Assembly (NCBI RefSeq): GCF_019264445.1
Contig: NZ_JAHVAB010000028.1
Coordinates: 1-64,000, forward strand
From: Hydrogenophaga sp.
GTDB lineage: Bacteria > Pseudomonadota > Gammaproteobacteria > Burkholderiales > Burkholderiaceae_C
Direction: 5' to 3'
DNA length: 64,000 nt
Position 1 is the stretch's first letter, and the number at the start of each line of letters is the position of its first letter. The translations under genes were made by a program, and so were the position numbers. This document shows, one piece after another, positions 21,526-30,431 of the stretch. The notes below the pieces were generated by a model that ran no database searches, was not told the DNA's origin, and was given only the letters and a program-made list of their open reading frames with translations.

Positions 21526-21891
21526 ATGGCTCGTATTGCAGGCATCAACATTCCGCCGCACAAGCACGCCGAAATCGGCTTGACGGCAATCTTCGGTATT
21601 GGTCGCACCCGCGCTCGCAAGATCTGCGAGGCATGCGGTATCGACTATGCCAAGAAGATCAAGGATCTGAGCGACGCAGAACTCGAAAAGGTGCGCGACC
21701 AGGTCGGTACGTTCACGATCGAGGGTGACCTGCGTCGTGAGACCACCATGAACATCAAGCGTTTGATGGACATCGGTTGCTACCGTGGCTTCCGCCACCG
21801 CCGTGGTCTGCCGCTGCGTGGTCAGCGCACCAAGACCAATGCCCGTACGCGCAAGGGTCCCCGCAAGGCTGCCCAGTCGCTGAAAAAATAA
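21526..21891 (+). CDS. rpsM: 30S ribosomal protein S13
   Basis: 121 residues, [20 protein letters not shown] and the C-terminal basic tail [16 protein letters not shown] that reaches the P-site tRNA. First of the alpha-operon genes rpsM-rpsK-rpsD-rpoA-rplQ. Confidence 0.98.
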   Translation: MARIAGINIPPHKHAEIGLTAIFGIGRTRARKICEACGIDYAKKIKDLSDAELEKVRDQVGTFTIEGDLRRETTMNIKRLMDIGCYRGFRHRRGLPLRGQRTKTNARTRKGPRKAAQSLKK

Positions 21892-21909
21892 TCGGTTAGA
21901 AGGACCCTC

Positions 21910-22314
21910 ATGGCCAAGTCTCCCTCCAGCAGCGCATCTGCTCGCGTTCGCAAGAAAGTTCGCAAGAACGTGTCCGACGGCATTGCGCACGTGCACGCCT
22001 CGTTCAACAACACGATCATCACCATCACCGACCGCCAAGGCAACGCTTTGTCGTGGGCTTCGTCGGGTGGTCAGGGCTTCAAGGGCTCGCGCAAGTCCAC
22101 GCCGTTTGCCGCGCAGGTCGCGTCCGAAGTCGCTGGTCGCGCTGCCATCGAGCAGGGCATCAAGAACCTGGACGTCGAGATCAAGGGCCCCGGTCCTGGC
22201 CGTGAGTCGTCGGTGCGTGCATTGGGCGCATTGGGCATCCGCATCAATTCGATTGCCGACGTGACGCCTGTGCCGCACAACGGCTGCCGTCCGCAAAAGC
22301 GCCGTCGCATCTGA
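21910..22314 (+). CDS. rpsK: 30S ribosomal protein S11
   Basis: 134 residues; [20 protein letters not shown] and the C-terminal signature [18 protein letters not shown]11 lies on the platform of the small subunit. Its 3' end overlaps a promoter-like sequence, and a strong hairpin follows before rpsD. Confidence 0.98.
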   Translation: MAKSPSSSASARVRKKVRKNVSDGIAHVHASFNNTIITITDRQGNALSWASSGGQGFKGSRKSTPFAAQVASEVAGRAAIEQGIKNLDVEIKGPGPGRESSVRALGALGIRINSIADVTPVPHNGCRPQKRRRI

Positions 22315-22340
22315 CGCCCTGCCGCTGAACGCGGTACAAT
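22311..22340 (+). promoter_or_regulatory. Possible internal promoter before rpsD
   Basis: CTGACG (22311-22316), 18-base spacer and TACAAT (22335-22340) resemble a sigma-70 promoter at the end of rpsK. The predicted start is just before the hairpin at 22358, so transcripts from it would carry that hairpin in their leader. Confidence 0.45.
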
Positions 22341-22357
22341 CAAAGGCTTTTTTGAGC

Positions 22358-22386
22358 GCCACCGCAGTTGCCTGCGGTGGCATTTT
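22358..22386 (+). terminator. Intra-operon terminator or attenuator before rpsD
   Basis: GCCACCGCAG pairs with CTGCGGTGGC around a TTGC tetraloop, a perfect 10-bp stem, and ATTTTTG follows. This is a good intrinsic terminator placed between rpsK and rpsD, so it probably sets the ratio between the S13/S11 and S4/RpoA/L17 parts of the message. Confidence 0.7.
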
Positions 22387-22463
22387 TGCTAAGCCCACTG
22401 CCACCTTCAATGCAAGGCGGCTCCCGCAACAACTGGTTGCGGCAGTAAATCAAGGAACCCAAC

Positions 22464-23087
22464 GTGGCACGTTACCTCGGCCCCAAGGCCAAACTCTCCC
22501 GCCGTGAAGGCGCCGACCTGTTGCTCAAGAGCGCTCGCCGCTCGATCAGCGACAAGGCCAAATTCGACTCCAAGCCTGGTCAGCATGGCCGCACTTCGGG
22601 TCAGCGTACCTCCGACTTCGGCGTGCAGCTGCGCGAGAAGCAGAAGGTCAAGCGCACTTACGGCGTTTTGGAGCGCCAGTTCCGTCGCTACTTCGCAGAG
22701 GCAGACCGTCGCCGTGGCAACACGGGTGCCAACCTGTTGTTCCTGCTTGAGGCGCGTCTCGACAACGTGGTGTTCCGCATGGGCTTCGCCTCTACCCGTG
22801 CCGAAGCGCGTCAGATCGTGTCGCACAAGGCCATCACGGTGAACGGCCAGGCCGTCAACATCCCGTCGTACTCGGTCAAGGCCGGTGACGTGATCGCCGT
22901 GCGCGAGAAATCGAAAAAGCAAGGTCGCGTGATCGAGGCGCTCGAACTGGCCAAGCAGATCGGCTTCCCTGCTTGGGTTGAGGTGTCGGCCGAGAAGGTC
23001 GAAGGCGTTTTCAAGAAGTCGCCTGACCGCGATGAGTTCGGCTCCGACATCAACGAATCGCTGATCGTCGAACTGTATTCCCGTTAA
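22464..23087 (+). CDS. rpsD: 30S ribosomal protein S4
   Basis: 207 residues. [20 protein letters not shown] at the start and the S4 RNA-binding domain ([20 protein letters not shown], then [20 protein letters not shown]). In E. coli S4 represses the alpha operon; here the gene has its own long 149-base leader with a hairpin, which would be a suitable place for such control. Confidence 0.98.
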   Translation: MARYLGPKAKLSRREGADLLLKSARRSISDKAKFDSKPGQHGRTSGQRTSDFGVQLREKQKVKRTYGVLERQFRRYFAEADRRRGNTGANLLFLLEARLDNVVFRMGFASTRAEARQIVSHKAITVNGQAVNIPSYSVKAGDVIAVREKSKKQGRVIEALELAKQIGFPAWVEVSAEKVEGVFKKSPDRDEFGSDINESLIVELYSR

Positions 23088-23180
23088 TTCCGTTCCCGGC
23101 CTGCATCCTTGCGGTGCGGTCGGGCCATGCTCCGTCTGCCTTATCGGTGTAACGAGCCGAGGGTCCTGAAGGAAGTTTGA

Positions 23181-24167
23181 ATGCTGAACAATCTGCTGAA
23201 GCCCAAGACCATCAATGTCGAGCAAGTCTCGACCAATCGCGCCAAAGTCACGCTCGAGCCCTTCGAGCGCGGTTATGGCCACACGCTGGGCAACGCCCTG
23301 CGCAGGGTTCTGCTGTCGTCCATGACCGGCCACGCGCCGACCGAAGTCACCATTGCAGGCGTCGTGCACGAGTATTCGTCGATCGACGGCGTGCAGGAAG
23401 ATGTCGTCAACATGCTCCTGAACCTCAAGGGCGTGGTGTTCAAGCTCCACAACCGCGACGAAGTCACGCTGAGCCTGCGCAAAGACGGAGAAGGCTTGGT
23501 CACGGCTGCTGACATCCAGACGCCGCATGACGTCGAGATCGTCAATCCAGGACATGTCATCGCCACGCTGTCGCAAGGCGCCAAGCTGGACATGCAGATC
23601 AAGGTCGAGAAAGGCCGTGGCTATGTGCCGGGCAGTTTGCGCCGCAACGACGACCAAACGCGCTCGATCGGTCGCATCGTGCTGGATGCATCGTTTTCGC
23701 CCGTCAAGCGCGTGAGCTATACGGTGGAAAGCGCTCGCGTCGAACAGCGCACCGACTTGGACAAGCTGGTGCTGGAAATCGAAACCAACGGATCGATTGG
23801 TCCGGAAGAAGCGGTCCGTGCGTCTGCCAAAATTTTGGTGGAACAGCTGGCGGTGTTCGCCCAGCTGGAAGGTGTCGAGCTTTCCGCTTTCGACGCCCCA
23901 GCACAGCGCAGCTCACAGCAGTTTGACCCGATCCTCTTGCGTCCAGTGGACGAGCTGGAGTTGACGGTGCGCTCGGCCAACTGCCTCAAGGCCGAGAATA
24001 TTTATTACATCGGTGACCTGATTCAGCGCACCGAGAACGAGCTTCTCAAGACCCCTAACCTGGGTCGCAAGTCGCTCAACGAAATCAAGGAAGTCCTCGC
24101 CTCGCGTGGCCTCACCTTGGGTATGAAGCTTGAGAATTGGCCACCCGCTGGCCTGGACAAGCACTGA
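23181..24167 (+). CDS. rpoA: RNA polymerase alpha subunit
   Basis: 328 residues. The N-terminal dimerisation domain carries [20 protein letters not shown] and the C-terminal DNA- and activator-binding domain [20 protein letters not shown] and [19 protein letters not shown]. Start at 23181 after GGAAG. A 93-base gap separates it from rpsD. Confidence 0.98.
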   Translation: MLNNLLKPKTINVEQVSTNRAKVTLEPFERGYGHTLGNALRRVLLSSMTGHAPTEVTIAGVVHEYSSIDGVQEDVVNMLLNLKGVVFKLHNRDEVTLSLRKDGEGLVTAADIQTPHDVEIVNPGHVIATLSQGAKLDMQIKVEKGRGYVPGSLRRNDDQTRSIGRIVLDASFSPVKRVSYTVESARVEQRTDLDKLVLEIETNGSIGPEEAVRASAKILVEQLAVFAQLEGVELSAFDAPAQRSSQQFDPILLRPVDELELTVRSANCLKAENIYYIGDLIQRTENELLKTPNLGRKSLNEIKEVLASRGLTLGMKLENWPPAGLDKH

Positions 24168-24175
24168 ACCGTTGT

Positions 24176-24196
24176 GTCTGGCTCTTAGGGCCAGAC
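24176..24196 (+). promoter_or_regulatory. Hairpin between rpoA and rplQ
   Basis: GTCTGGC (24176-24182) pairs with GCCAGAC (24190-24196), loop of seven bases. No T-run follows and rplQ starts 58 bases later; I read it as an mRNA processing or stability element. Confidence 0.35.
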
Positions 24197-24254
24197 TCGG
24201 ACGAACCTCCAGTACCTGACACGGCTGGGGGTAAAAAACTGAAAGGATCAAAAA

Positions 24255-24650
24255 ATGCGTCACGGACACGGACTTCGTAAACTCAACCGCACCAGCGAGC
24301 ACCGCCTTGCGATGCTTCGCAACATGATGAACTCGCTGCTCACGCACGAAGTCATCAAGACCACGGTGCCCAAGGCCAAAGAGCTGCGCCGCGTGGTCGA
24401 GCCCATGATCACCCTCGCCAAGGAACCCACGCTGGCCAACCGCCGCCTGGCATTTGACCGTCTGCGCGATCGCGATGTCGTCGTGAAGTTGTTCAACGAA
24501 CTTGGCCCCCGTTTCAAGGCCCGTCCTGGTGGCTATACGCGTATCCTGAAGATGGGCTTCCGTGTGGGCGACAACGCCCCGATGGCGCTCGTGGAACTGG
24601 TGGATCGTGCAGAAGACGCTGCACCAGCGGCTGACGCTGACAAAGCGTGA
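24255..24650 (+). CDS. rplQ: 50S ribosomal protein L17
   Basis: 131 residues; [20 protein letters not shown] and the C-terminal [19 protein letters not shown]. It ends the protein-coding part of the ribosomal operon; the initiator tRNA follows 17 bases later. Confidence 0.98.
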   Translation: MRHGHGLRKLNRTSEHRLAMLRNMMNSLLTHEVIKTTVPKAKELRRVVEPMITLAKEPTLANRRLAFDRLRDRDVVVKLFNELGPRFKARPGGYTRILKMGFRVGDNAPMALVELVDRAEDAAPAADADKA

Positions 24651-24667
24651 TAGAATATAAGGCTTGA

Positions 24668-24744
<77 letters not shown>

Positions 24745-24773
24745 ACCCAATCAAGCATCTGCTTGTCACTGAA

Positions 24774-24797
24774 GCCCTCGGAAACGAGGGCTTTTTT
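24774..24797 (+). terminator. Rho-independent terminator of the ribosomal/tRNA operon
   Basis: GCCCTCG, GAAA tetraloop, CGAGGGC and a run of six T form a textbook intrinsic terminator 30 bases after the tRNA. The bases from here to 24973 hold nothing that I can recognise. Confidence 0.92.
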
Positions 24798-24973
24798 GTT
24801 TTTGGCTGGCGTCGCGATCTGCGCCGAGAGATCTGTTGCGCGGAGGCGTTGCAGGCTTCTTTTTGAAGACTCGGCTGAACGGATGGCCATGTCGACCACC
24901 GAGCCAAGCGACGGTTGTCGCCATCAAAGTAGATGCCGAGTGCTTCGCCATGCTGATCGGCCCACGGGTTGGG

Positions 24974-25288
24974 TCAGGTCAAGGTGGCCGTTTTCGCAAC
25001 CAAGGCCTGGGCGGCTCTGCGTCGGGTTTGCCAGCGCTGCCTGAGGTAGGTGACATGGGCAGCGCCTGAGGCGGCGAGGCATCCTGCTCCCCAAGGCCAC
25101 GCTGCATCCTGAAGCGCGCAGCGCAGTGCCAGCATCAGGCACAAGCCGGACGCCAGATTCCACTGGAAATCTTTCGGTGTGATCCCCTGGGCGGTGATTC
25201 GGTGGTAGACCGCCAAGGCCAGCCATTCCACCAAGGTGATGGCGATGGCCGCATCTACCAGCCACGCGCCGTACCAGAGAGACGCCAC
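24974..25288 (-). CDS. Small membrane protein of the bchG-bch2-bchP operon, function unknown
   Basis: A 104-residue product that I do not recognise. It has about three hydrophobic segments (near residues 3-26, 43-60 and 65-80) and a basic C-terminal tail (LRQRWQTRRRAAQ). I chose the GTG at 25288 (VASLWYGAWLVDAA) because AAGGA lies six bases before it, whereas the upstream TTG would touch the Shine-Dalgarno. It follows bchP by 34 bases on the same strand and ends the operon, so a job near bacteriochlorophyll synthesis or membrane assembly is plausible. No cofactor or catalytic motif is visible. Confidence 0.6.
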   Translation of the reverse strand: MASLWYGAWLVDAAIAITLVEWLALAVYHRITAQGITPKDFQWNLASGLCLMLALRCALQDAAWPWGAGCLAASGAAHVTYLRQRWQTRRRAAQALVAKTATLT

Positions 25289-25322
25289 AGTCAATCCTTG
25301 CAGGCCATCTCGGCGTGCCGCT

Positions 25323-26540
25323 TCATACCCGCGCCAGCCCCAGCAGATGACCGACGTCTTTGAGGAAGATGCGCACGTGCGCCATCGGCTTCTTGCGGGT
25401 CAGGCGTTTGTTCATGTAGGAGTCAAACGTCAGCTGCTGCACATCGCGGTCTTCGCAGATCTTGACGAAGCGTTCCCGCCTCCGCTCGCTGCTGTACCAG
25501 AACCATTGCATCACGCCCAGCACACGGAACACGGTGCCATGCAACCTCATGAATTTCTTGCGCGCAAGGCGCAGTGCGGCGGGGTTGCCGCTCGTGAGCA
25601 TGGTCTGCGCTGCCTCGGCCGCCAGCTGACCACCGACCATGGCGTAGTAAATGCCTTCGCCAGACGCAGGCGCGACCACGCCGGCCGCGTCACCGGCCAG
25701 CACGACGTCGCGGCCGTTGTCCCAGCGCGGCAGCGGCTTCATGGGAATCGGTGCACCCTCGCGGCGCAATGTCTCTGCGCCGGCAAGACCGCACACATCC
25801 CGCATGTGCTGCACCGAGCCGCGCAGCGAGAAGCCTTTGTCCGCGCTGCCAGTGCCAATGCTCAGCGTGTCGCCGTGGGGAAAGACCCAGCCGTAGAAGT
25901 CGGGTGAGAAGCGGCCCTGGTAGTAGACGTCGCAGCGGCTGTCGTCGTAGTCGGCCGCTCGCTGTGTGGCCGCTGGCGCTTTCAGGATCTCGTGGTACGC
26001 GAACACGTAGCGTGTGCGCTCTGCGCCAGGCACGCCGCCCTGGCGGGCCACTTCCGAGCGGGCGCCGTCTGCGCCGACGACGCAGCGCGCGCGAACCATG
26101 CAGGGCAGGCCTTCGCCCAGCGCGCGGCGTTCCCGCACGGTGTAGTGGACCTCGGTGAGGCCCTCGGCATCGCGGGCCAGCGACACAAACTTGCCGGTGC
26201 GTCGCACGGCGCCCGCAGCCTGTGCGCGCACACGCAGCCATTCGTCAAAGCGGTCACGATCGACCATGCCGACAAAACCGTTGTCGATGGGAATGTCCAC
26301 CCGGTGGCTGGATGGGGCGATCATGCGCGCGCACCGCGCCTTGGCGACCAGGAGTTCGTCGGGGATCTCGAAGTCCTTGATCAGCCGTGGAGGAATTGCG
26401 CCACCGCAGGGCTTGACGCGCCCGGCCCTATCGAGCAGCAGCACCGAGCGGCCCAGGCGCGCCAGTTCGTGTGCCGCTGTAGCGCCTGCAGGCCCACCGC
26501 CCACCACCACCACGTCAAAGGTTTCGTTGCTAGTGTTCAT
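25323..26540 (-). CDS. bchP: Geranylgeranyl diphosphate/bacteriochlorophyll reductase BchP
   Basis: A 405-residue flavoprotein that reduces the geranylgeranyl tail of bacteriochlorophyll to phytyl. FAD-binding VVVGGGPAGATAAHELARLG is at about residues 11-30; GCGGAIPP-like CGGAIPPRLIKDFE and GDAAGVVAPASGEGIYYAM are family segments. The start at 26540 (MNTSNETFDV) is the first ATG that fits the family; upstream codons overlap the previous gene. It follows bch2 by four bases in the order bchG-bch2-bchP known from other purple bacteria. Confidence 0.95.
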   Translation of the reverse strand: MNTSNETFDVVVVGGGPAGATAAHELARLGRSVLLLDRAGRVKPCGGAIPPRLIKDFEIPDELLVAKARCARMIAPSSHRVDIPIDNGFVGMVDRDRFDEWLRVRAQAAGAVRRTGKFVSLARDAEGLTEVHYTVRERRALGEGLPCMVRARCVVGADGARSEVARQGGVPGAERTRYVFAYHEILKAPAATQRAADYDDSRCDVYYQGRFSPDFYGWVFPHGDTLSIGTGSADKGFSLRGSVQHMRDVCGLAGAETLRREGAPIPMKPLPRWDNGRDVVLAGDAAGVVAPASGEGIYYAMVGGQLAAEAAQTMLTSGNPAALRLARKKFMRLHGTVFRVLGVMQWFWYSSERRRERFVKICEDRDVQQLTFDSYMNKRLTRKKPMAHVRIFLKDVGHLLGLARV

Positions 26541-26544
26541 GCGA

Positions 26545-27900
26545 TCAGCCGCGTGGGGCTCCGATGGCCACACCAACGGTGCGGCTGGGTGATGCCGCCA
26601 CCGGTGTCGACGGCGGGGCGGAGATGCGCCACGCGAGCAGCGCCGCGGCGATGAAGGTCAGCGCCTCGAGCGCGAACACGAACGCATACGCCGTACCGGG
26701 GGACGAAATCAGGACGTGGGCAAGGTCGCTGGCACCGGTGCCCACAAGGCCACCGAGCCCGAACGCGATGGCCTGCGCTGCGCCCCAGAGGCCCATGCGC
26801 ACGCCCTCGCGGGAGCCCTGTCCTTCGTTGGCCAGCCGCATCATGGAGCCGATGGCGCCGATGGAAAAAGCACCATTCGCTGCACCCAGACCAAACACGA
26901 GCGCCTTGAGCGTGTCGCCTTGACCGCTCACGCCCGCCATGACCAGGCCGAAGAGCGCAAGGGCCGACGCGATGCAGCCGCCGATGGTCCAGCCGCGCAG
27001 GGAACCAAGCCAGCGCAATCGGGCGACGCGCGCGGCCAAGGCGCCCGACATCGCCACCAGCAGCATGCCGCACAGCACGCCCCCATGCTGCACGCCCGAG
27101 AGCTGCGTGGACGCGCCCGGGCTGTAGCCGAAAACGGTGCCGGCGAACGGTTCCAGGATCAGGTCCTGCGCGCTGTAGGCGAGCATGGAGACGAAGACAA
27201 ACACGGTGAAGCGCCGCGCGACCGGTTCCTGCCAGACCTCCGACAGGGCCCGCCGGAAGTCGGGCTTTGCCTCGTTGCGGTACAGCCCCTGGCCAGCGGG
27301 GGTGACATCGCCCTCCAGCCCGCGCAACGCCAGCACCGTCACCCCAAAGGCCAGCAGAGATACCGCTGAGGTCACCTGCAGCAGGCGCTCGGGTGAGTAC
27401 GGGTCCAGCCACTGGCCCGCCAGGCCAGCGGTGATGGCAAAGCCCGCGATCATCATCATCCAGACCAGGGTGGCGGCACCGCCCCGGCGGGCATCGGGCA
27501 CGCGCTTGGCCAGCATCACCAGCAGTGAGGTGCCGCTGGCGCTCACGCCCAGCCCGACCAGCGCAAAGCCGAGCACCGCCAGCGCCATGCCTGCAGGTCG
27601 GTGGGTCGCCATCCAGACGGTGGCCAGCGCGGCCACCACGCCACCCACGCCGAGCACCGCCATGCCGCCCAAGATCCAGGGTGTGCGACGGCCCCCGACG
27701 TCCGAGCCGTGCCCCATGCGCGGCCGTGCCATTTGCACCAGGTAGTGCAGCGCCACGAGAAAACCGGGCAGCAGCGCGGGCAGTGCCAGCTCGACCACCA
27801 TCACGCGGTTGAGGGTCGAGGTCGTCAGCACCACGATGGCGCCGAGCGACGCCTGCACCAGGCCCAATCGGGCAATGCTGGTCCAGCCAAAAGGCGTCAT
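26545..27900 (-). CDS. bch2: PucC-family MFS-like membrane protein (Bch2)
   Basis: A 451-residue protein with about twelve transmembrane helices, related to LhaA and PucC (LNRVMVVELALPALLPGFLV near the N-terminus, as also in LhaA at 40680). Such proteins help assemble or deliver bacteriochlorophyll to light-harvesting complexes; the copy between bchG and bchP is often called bch2 or ORF428. The start is an ATG overlapping the bchG stop by four bases, so the pigment-attaching enzymes and the putative carrier are translated together. Confidence 0.9.
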   Translation of the reverse strand: MTPFGWTSIARLGLVQASLGAIVVLTTSTLNRVMVVELALPALLPGFLVALHYLVQMARPRMGHGSDVGGRRTPWILGGMAVLGVGGVVAALATVWMATHRPAGMALAVLGFALVGLGVSASGTSLLVMLAKRVPDARRGGAATLVWMMMIAGFAITAGLAGQWLDPYSPERLLQVTSAVSLLAFGVTVLALRGLEGDVTPAGQGLYRNEAKPDFRRALSEVWQEPVARRFTVFVFVSMLAYSAQDLILEPFAGTVFGYSPGASTQLSGVQHGGVLCGMLLVAMSGALAARVARLRWLGSLRGWTIGGCIASALALFGLVMAGVSGQGDTLKALVFGLGAANGAFSIGAIGSMMRLANEGQGSREGVRMGLWGAAQAIAFGLGGLVGTGASDLAHVLISSPGTAYAFVFALEALTFIAAALLAWRISAPPSTPVAASPSRTVGVAIGAPRG

Positions 27901-28772
27901 GCCATCCCCCTCAAGGCAAAGGCGCTGACCATCATGCCGGCCACAAACAGCGGCACGCCGAACCCGCTGTACCAGAGCGCACGGGCCGACGGAGCGGCCA
28001 GGAAGCGCCGCATCAGCGCTCCCTGTGCCACCAGCAGGGCTGCCACGCCCGCCGCGTGGCCGGGTTGGTCCCAATGCATCAGCAGGCCTATCACCACCAC
28101 CTGCGGCAGCACCATGAACCAGCAGGCCACGCGTGCGGCCCGGTCCACGCCCAGCTGCACCGGCAGCGAGCGCACGCCCATCTGGCGGTCGCCCGCCACG
28201 GCCTTGAAGTCGTTGAGGGTCATGATCCCGTGGGTGCCCGCGCTGTACAGCGCGGCCAGTGCCAGGGACTCCCCGCCGGGCATGGCGCCGCCGGCCATCA
28301 CCGCGGCGCCCGTCACCCAGGCGATGCCCTCGTAGCTGATGCCGCAAGCGGCGTTGCCCCACCAGCCGTTTTCTTTCAGACGCACCGGCGGTGCGCTGTA
28401 GGCCCAGGCCAGCAGCAGGCCAAGCGCGGCGGCGCCGAACCCCCATGGGCCGAGCGCAAGCGCCACCAGCAAGGACACCGCGGTCCAGGCAATCGCGAGG
28501 TACAGGCCCCAATGACCAGGCATGCGACCCGAGGGAATGGGTCGCTGGGGTTCGTTGATGGCGTCGACGTGCCGGTCAAACCAGTCGTTGACGGCCTGGC
28601 TGGTGGCGCAGACCAGCGGACCGGCCAGCGCGATGCCCACGATGGCCAGCCACCACCGGTCCTGCAGCGATACCCCCGATGCGACCACGCCGCAGGCAAA
28701 CGCCCACATGGGGGGAAACCACGTGATGGGCTTGAACAGCTCGGTGACGGCCGACAGGGCAGGGCGTTGCAT
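27897..28772 (-). CDS. bchG: Bacteriochlorophyll a synthase BchG
   Basis: A 291-residue UbiA-superfamily prenyltransferase that esterifies bacteriochlorophyllide a with geranylgeranyl or phytyl diphosphate in the membrane. LFKPITWFPPMWAFACGVV near the N-terminus is diagnostic; the two aspartate motifs are NDWFDRHVD (62-70) and NDFKAVAGD (187-195). No Shine-Dalgarno precedes the ATG, and the predicted transcription start is next to it, so the mRNA may be leaderless. First gene of bchG-bch2-bchP. Confidence 0.96.
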   Translation of the reverse strand: MQRPALSAVTELFKPITWFPPMWAFACGVVASGVSLQDRWWLAIVGIALAGPLVCATSQAVNDWFDRHVDAINEPQRPIPSGRMPGHWGLYLAIAWTAVSLLVALALGPWGFGAAALGLLLAWAYSAPPVRLKENGWWGNAACGISYEGIAWVTGAAVMAGGAMPGGESLALAALYSAGTHGIMTLNDFKAVAGDRQMGVRSLPVQLGVDRAARVACWFMVLPQVVVIGLLMHWDQPGHAAGVAALLVAQGALMRRFLAAPSARALWYSGFGVPLFVAGMMVSAFALRGMA

Positions 28773-28779
28773 TCATTGG

Positions 28780-28821
28780 GTTTTACGCCTGACACTTTGT
28801 TGTGTCAATAGAGGTTGACAC
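28780..28821 (-). promoter_or_regulatory. bchG promoter with overlapping PpsR box
   Basis: On the minus strand TTGACA (28803-28808 on plus), 17-base spacer and TAAAAC (28780-28785) form a sigma-70 promoter. TGTCA-N8-TGACA at 28803-28820, an exact match to the PpsR/CrtJ consensus TGT-N12-ACA, covers the -35; with the flanking G and C it is a 6-bp inverted repeat. A second dyad, TGACAC-N6-GTGTCA at 28790-28807, shares its right arm. Repression by PpsR under oxygen is inferred. Confidence 0.75.
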
Positions 28822-28881
28822 TTCCGTGTGCCCGACCTGCCGGCCCTGTTCCTTCGCCCTGAACCGCGTGCGCCCGTCACC

Positions 28882-28910
28882 AAAAAAATCGAGCCCTCCT
28901 GGGGCTCGAT
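28882..28910 (-). terminator. Intrinsic terminator downstream of ppsR
   Basis: Read on the minus strand, ATCGAGCCC pairs with GGGCTCGAT (9 bp, five-base loop) and is followed by at least six T. It ends the ppaA-ppsR message 28 bases after the ppsR stop and isolates it from the bchG promoter. Confidence 0.9.
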
Positions 28911-28938
28911 GCTTCACGTGCGGCGCCTGCTGGCAGCA

Positions 28939-30381
28939 TCAGTGCACGTCGTCGCTGGTGCCTTCGATGATGCCGAAGCGGCGCAGCTTGATGTAGAGGC
29001 TTTGGCGTGAAAGCCCGAGCATCTCGGCCGCCGACGCGCGGTTGTCGCCCGTGAGCTCCAGGGCCGCCTCGATGCACAGCTGTTCGATCAGGTCGGTGGT
29101 TTCGCGCACGATGTCCTTGAGCGGCAGGCGGCCCACCAGCTCGGTCATCTGGCTGGCCGAACGCGGCAGCTCCTTGCTGGCGCGCGGGTCGTGGCTGAGC
29201 CGTCGGCCCATGTCGCGGATCGTGAAGCCCAGGCAAGGGTGTGCGCCGCCCACCACCGACACGGCCGACACCTCCACCTCCGAGTGCGAGCCGAACTCGC
29301 CGCGCAGCTGCGTGGCAAACAGCCGGACCGTGCCGTGCTGGCGCAGGTTGGACAGCAGAACGCGGAAGTCCACGCCTGTGCGCCCCAGCCAGCGGTCGAG
29401 CATCTCGCCGCGCGCCTGCTCTTCGGTGCTCAGCTGGCCCATGTCCAGGAACGCGCGGTTCACGCTGAGGATGCGCCCTTCGGTGTCGGTGACCACCAGC
29501 GCGTCGGGTGCCGACTCCATCACCTGCACCAACTGCTGGCGCGCCGCCGGCATGCTGAGTTCGCCCTCTTGCTGCCGCGTCACGCGCATCAGGAAAAACA
29601 GGCGGTTGTCCTGGCGGAACTGCGTGGCCGTGATGAACATCGGTTCGTTGCTGCCTGTCAGTCGAACCTGGCAGGGTTCGGCGCGGCCGGTGGCACGCAG
29701 CCGTTCCACCATGGATTGCACGTCTGTCAGGTGGTCGGGATGCAGGCTGTCGGCGAGCGACCAGCCGGGTTGACGCGCTGCATCGCCCAGCAGTTCGTAG
29801 GCGGCGGGGTTGGCTTCCTCCAGCTTGTCGATGTCGCCCTCGAAAATCAGCACCGGCTCGGACGCCATCTGGAACAGCAGGCGGTAGCGGGTCTCGATCT
29901 GCCGCAGGCGCCAGTAGTCGCGCTCCATGGTCTGCTGGGCCGTGACCAGGCGCTGCTGCAGCACCTCTTGTGGCCGCAGATCGCGACCAAACGCCACACT
30001 GCGCGCGCCGCCGCGGATGGGCGCCACCGAGTATGCAATCGGCAGATCCCCGCCGTCGTCCAGACGCTGGTTCACCTGGCGCCAGCGCACGCCGTCGGCG
30101 GTCAACGCGCCCTGGGTCTTGAGCAAGGCCTCGATCTTGGGTTGGCTTTCGGCGGTGACGGTCTGTGCCCACGACTTGCCCAGCCAGTGATGGCAACCGC
30201 TCTCCAGCATGTCTTCGCTGCCCAGGGCCATGTCGCGGATGATGCCCTCGTGGTCGAGGATCAGCACCACGTCTGCAGCGGCGGTGATCAGGTCAGCAAC
30301 GGCATCCCCGCTCATGTCGGCCAGGAGCGGGGCGGGGTTCAGAAACTGCCCCTTCACCATCGCTTGAATGCCCTGGGTCAT
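28939..30381 (-). CDS. ppsR: Photosynthesis gene repressor PpsR (CrtJ)
   Basis: A 480-residue redox-responsive repressor of bch, crt and light-harvesting genes. After an N-terminal domain it shows PAS domains (about residues 30-135, 165-270 and 285-400, e.g. DVVLILDHEGIIRDMALGSE and PDALVVTDTEGRILSVNRAF) and a Fis-type helix-turn-helix (NRASAAEMLGLSRQSLYIKL). Cysteines C237 and C436 lie where the redox-active pair of Rhodobacter PpsR/CrtJ is expected. The start at 30381 has GGAAGG upstream. It is downstream of ppaA, whose product is the known anti-repressor partner. Its probable targets are seen before bchG, ppaA and bchF. Confidence 0.95.
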   Translation of the reverse strand: MTQGIQAMVKGQFLNPAPLLADMSGDAVADLITAAADVVLILDHEGIIRDMALGSEDMLESGCHHWLGKSWAQTVTAESQPKIEALLKTQGALTADGVRWRQVNQRLDDGGDLPIAYSVAPIRGGARSVAFGRDLRPQEVLQQRLVTAQQTMERDYWRLRQIETRYRLLFQMASEPVLIFEGDIDKLEEANPAAYELLGDAARQPGWSLADSLHPDHLTDVQSMVERLRATGRAEPCQVRLTGSNEPMFITATQFRQDNRLFFLMRVTRQQEGELSMPAARQQLVQVMESAPDALVVTDTEGRILSVNRAFLDMGQLSTEEQARGEMLDRWLGRTGVDFRVLLSNLRQHGTVRLFATQLRGEFGSHSEVEVSAVSVVGGAHPCLGFTIRDMGRRLSHDPRASKELPRSASQMTELVGRLPLKDIVRETTDLIEQLCIEAALELTGDNRASAAEMLGLSRQSLYIKLRRFGIIEGTSDDVH

Positions 30382-30431
30382 CTGTGCCTTCCGGTATGTG
30401 AACGCAATAGCGTCTTGTGGTTGCCAGTGGC

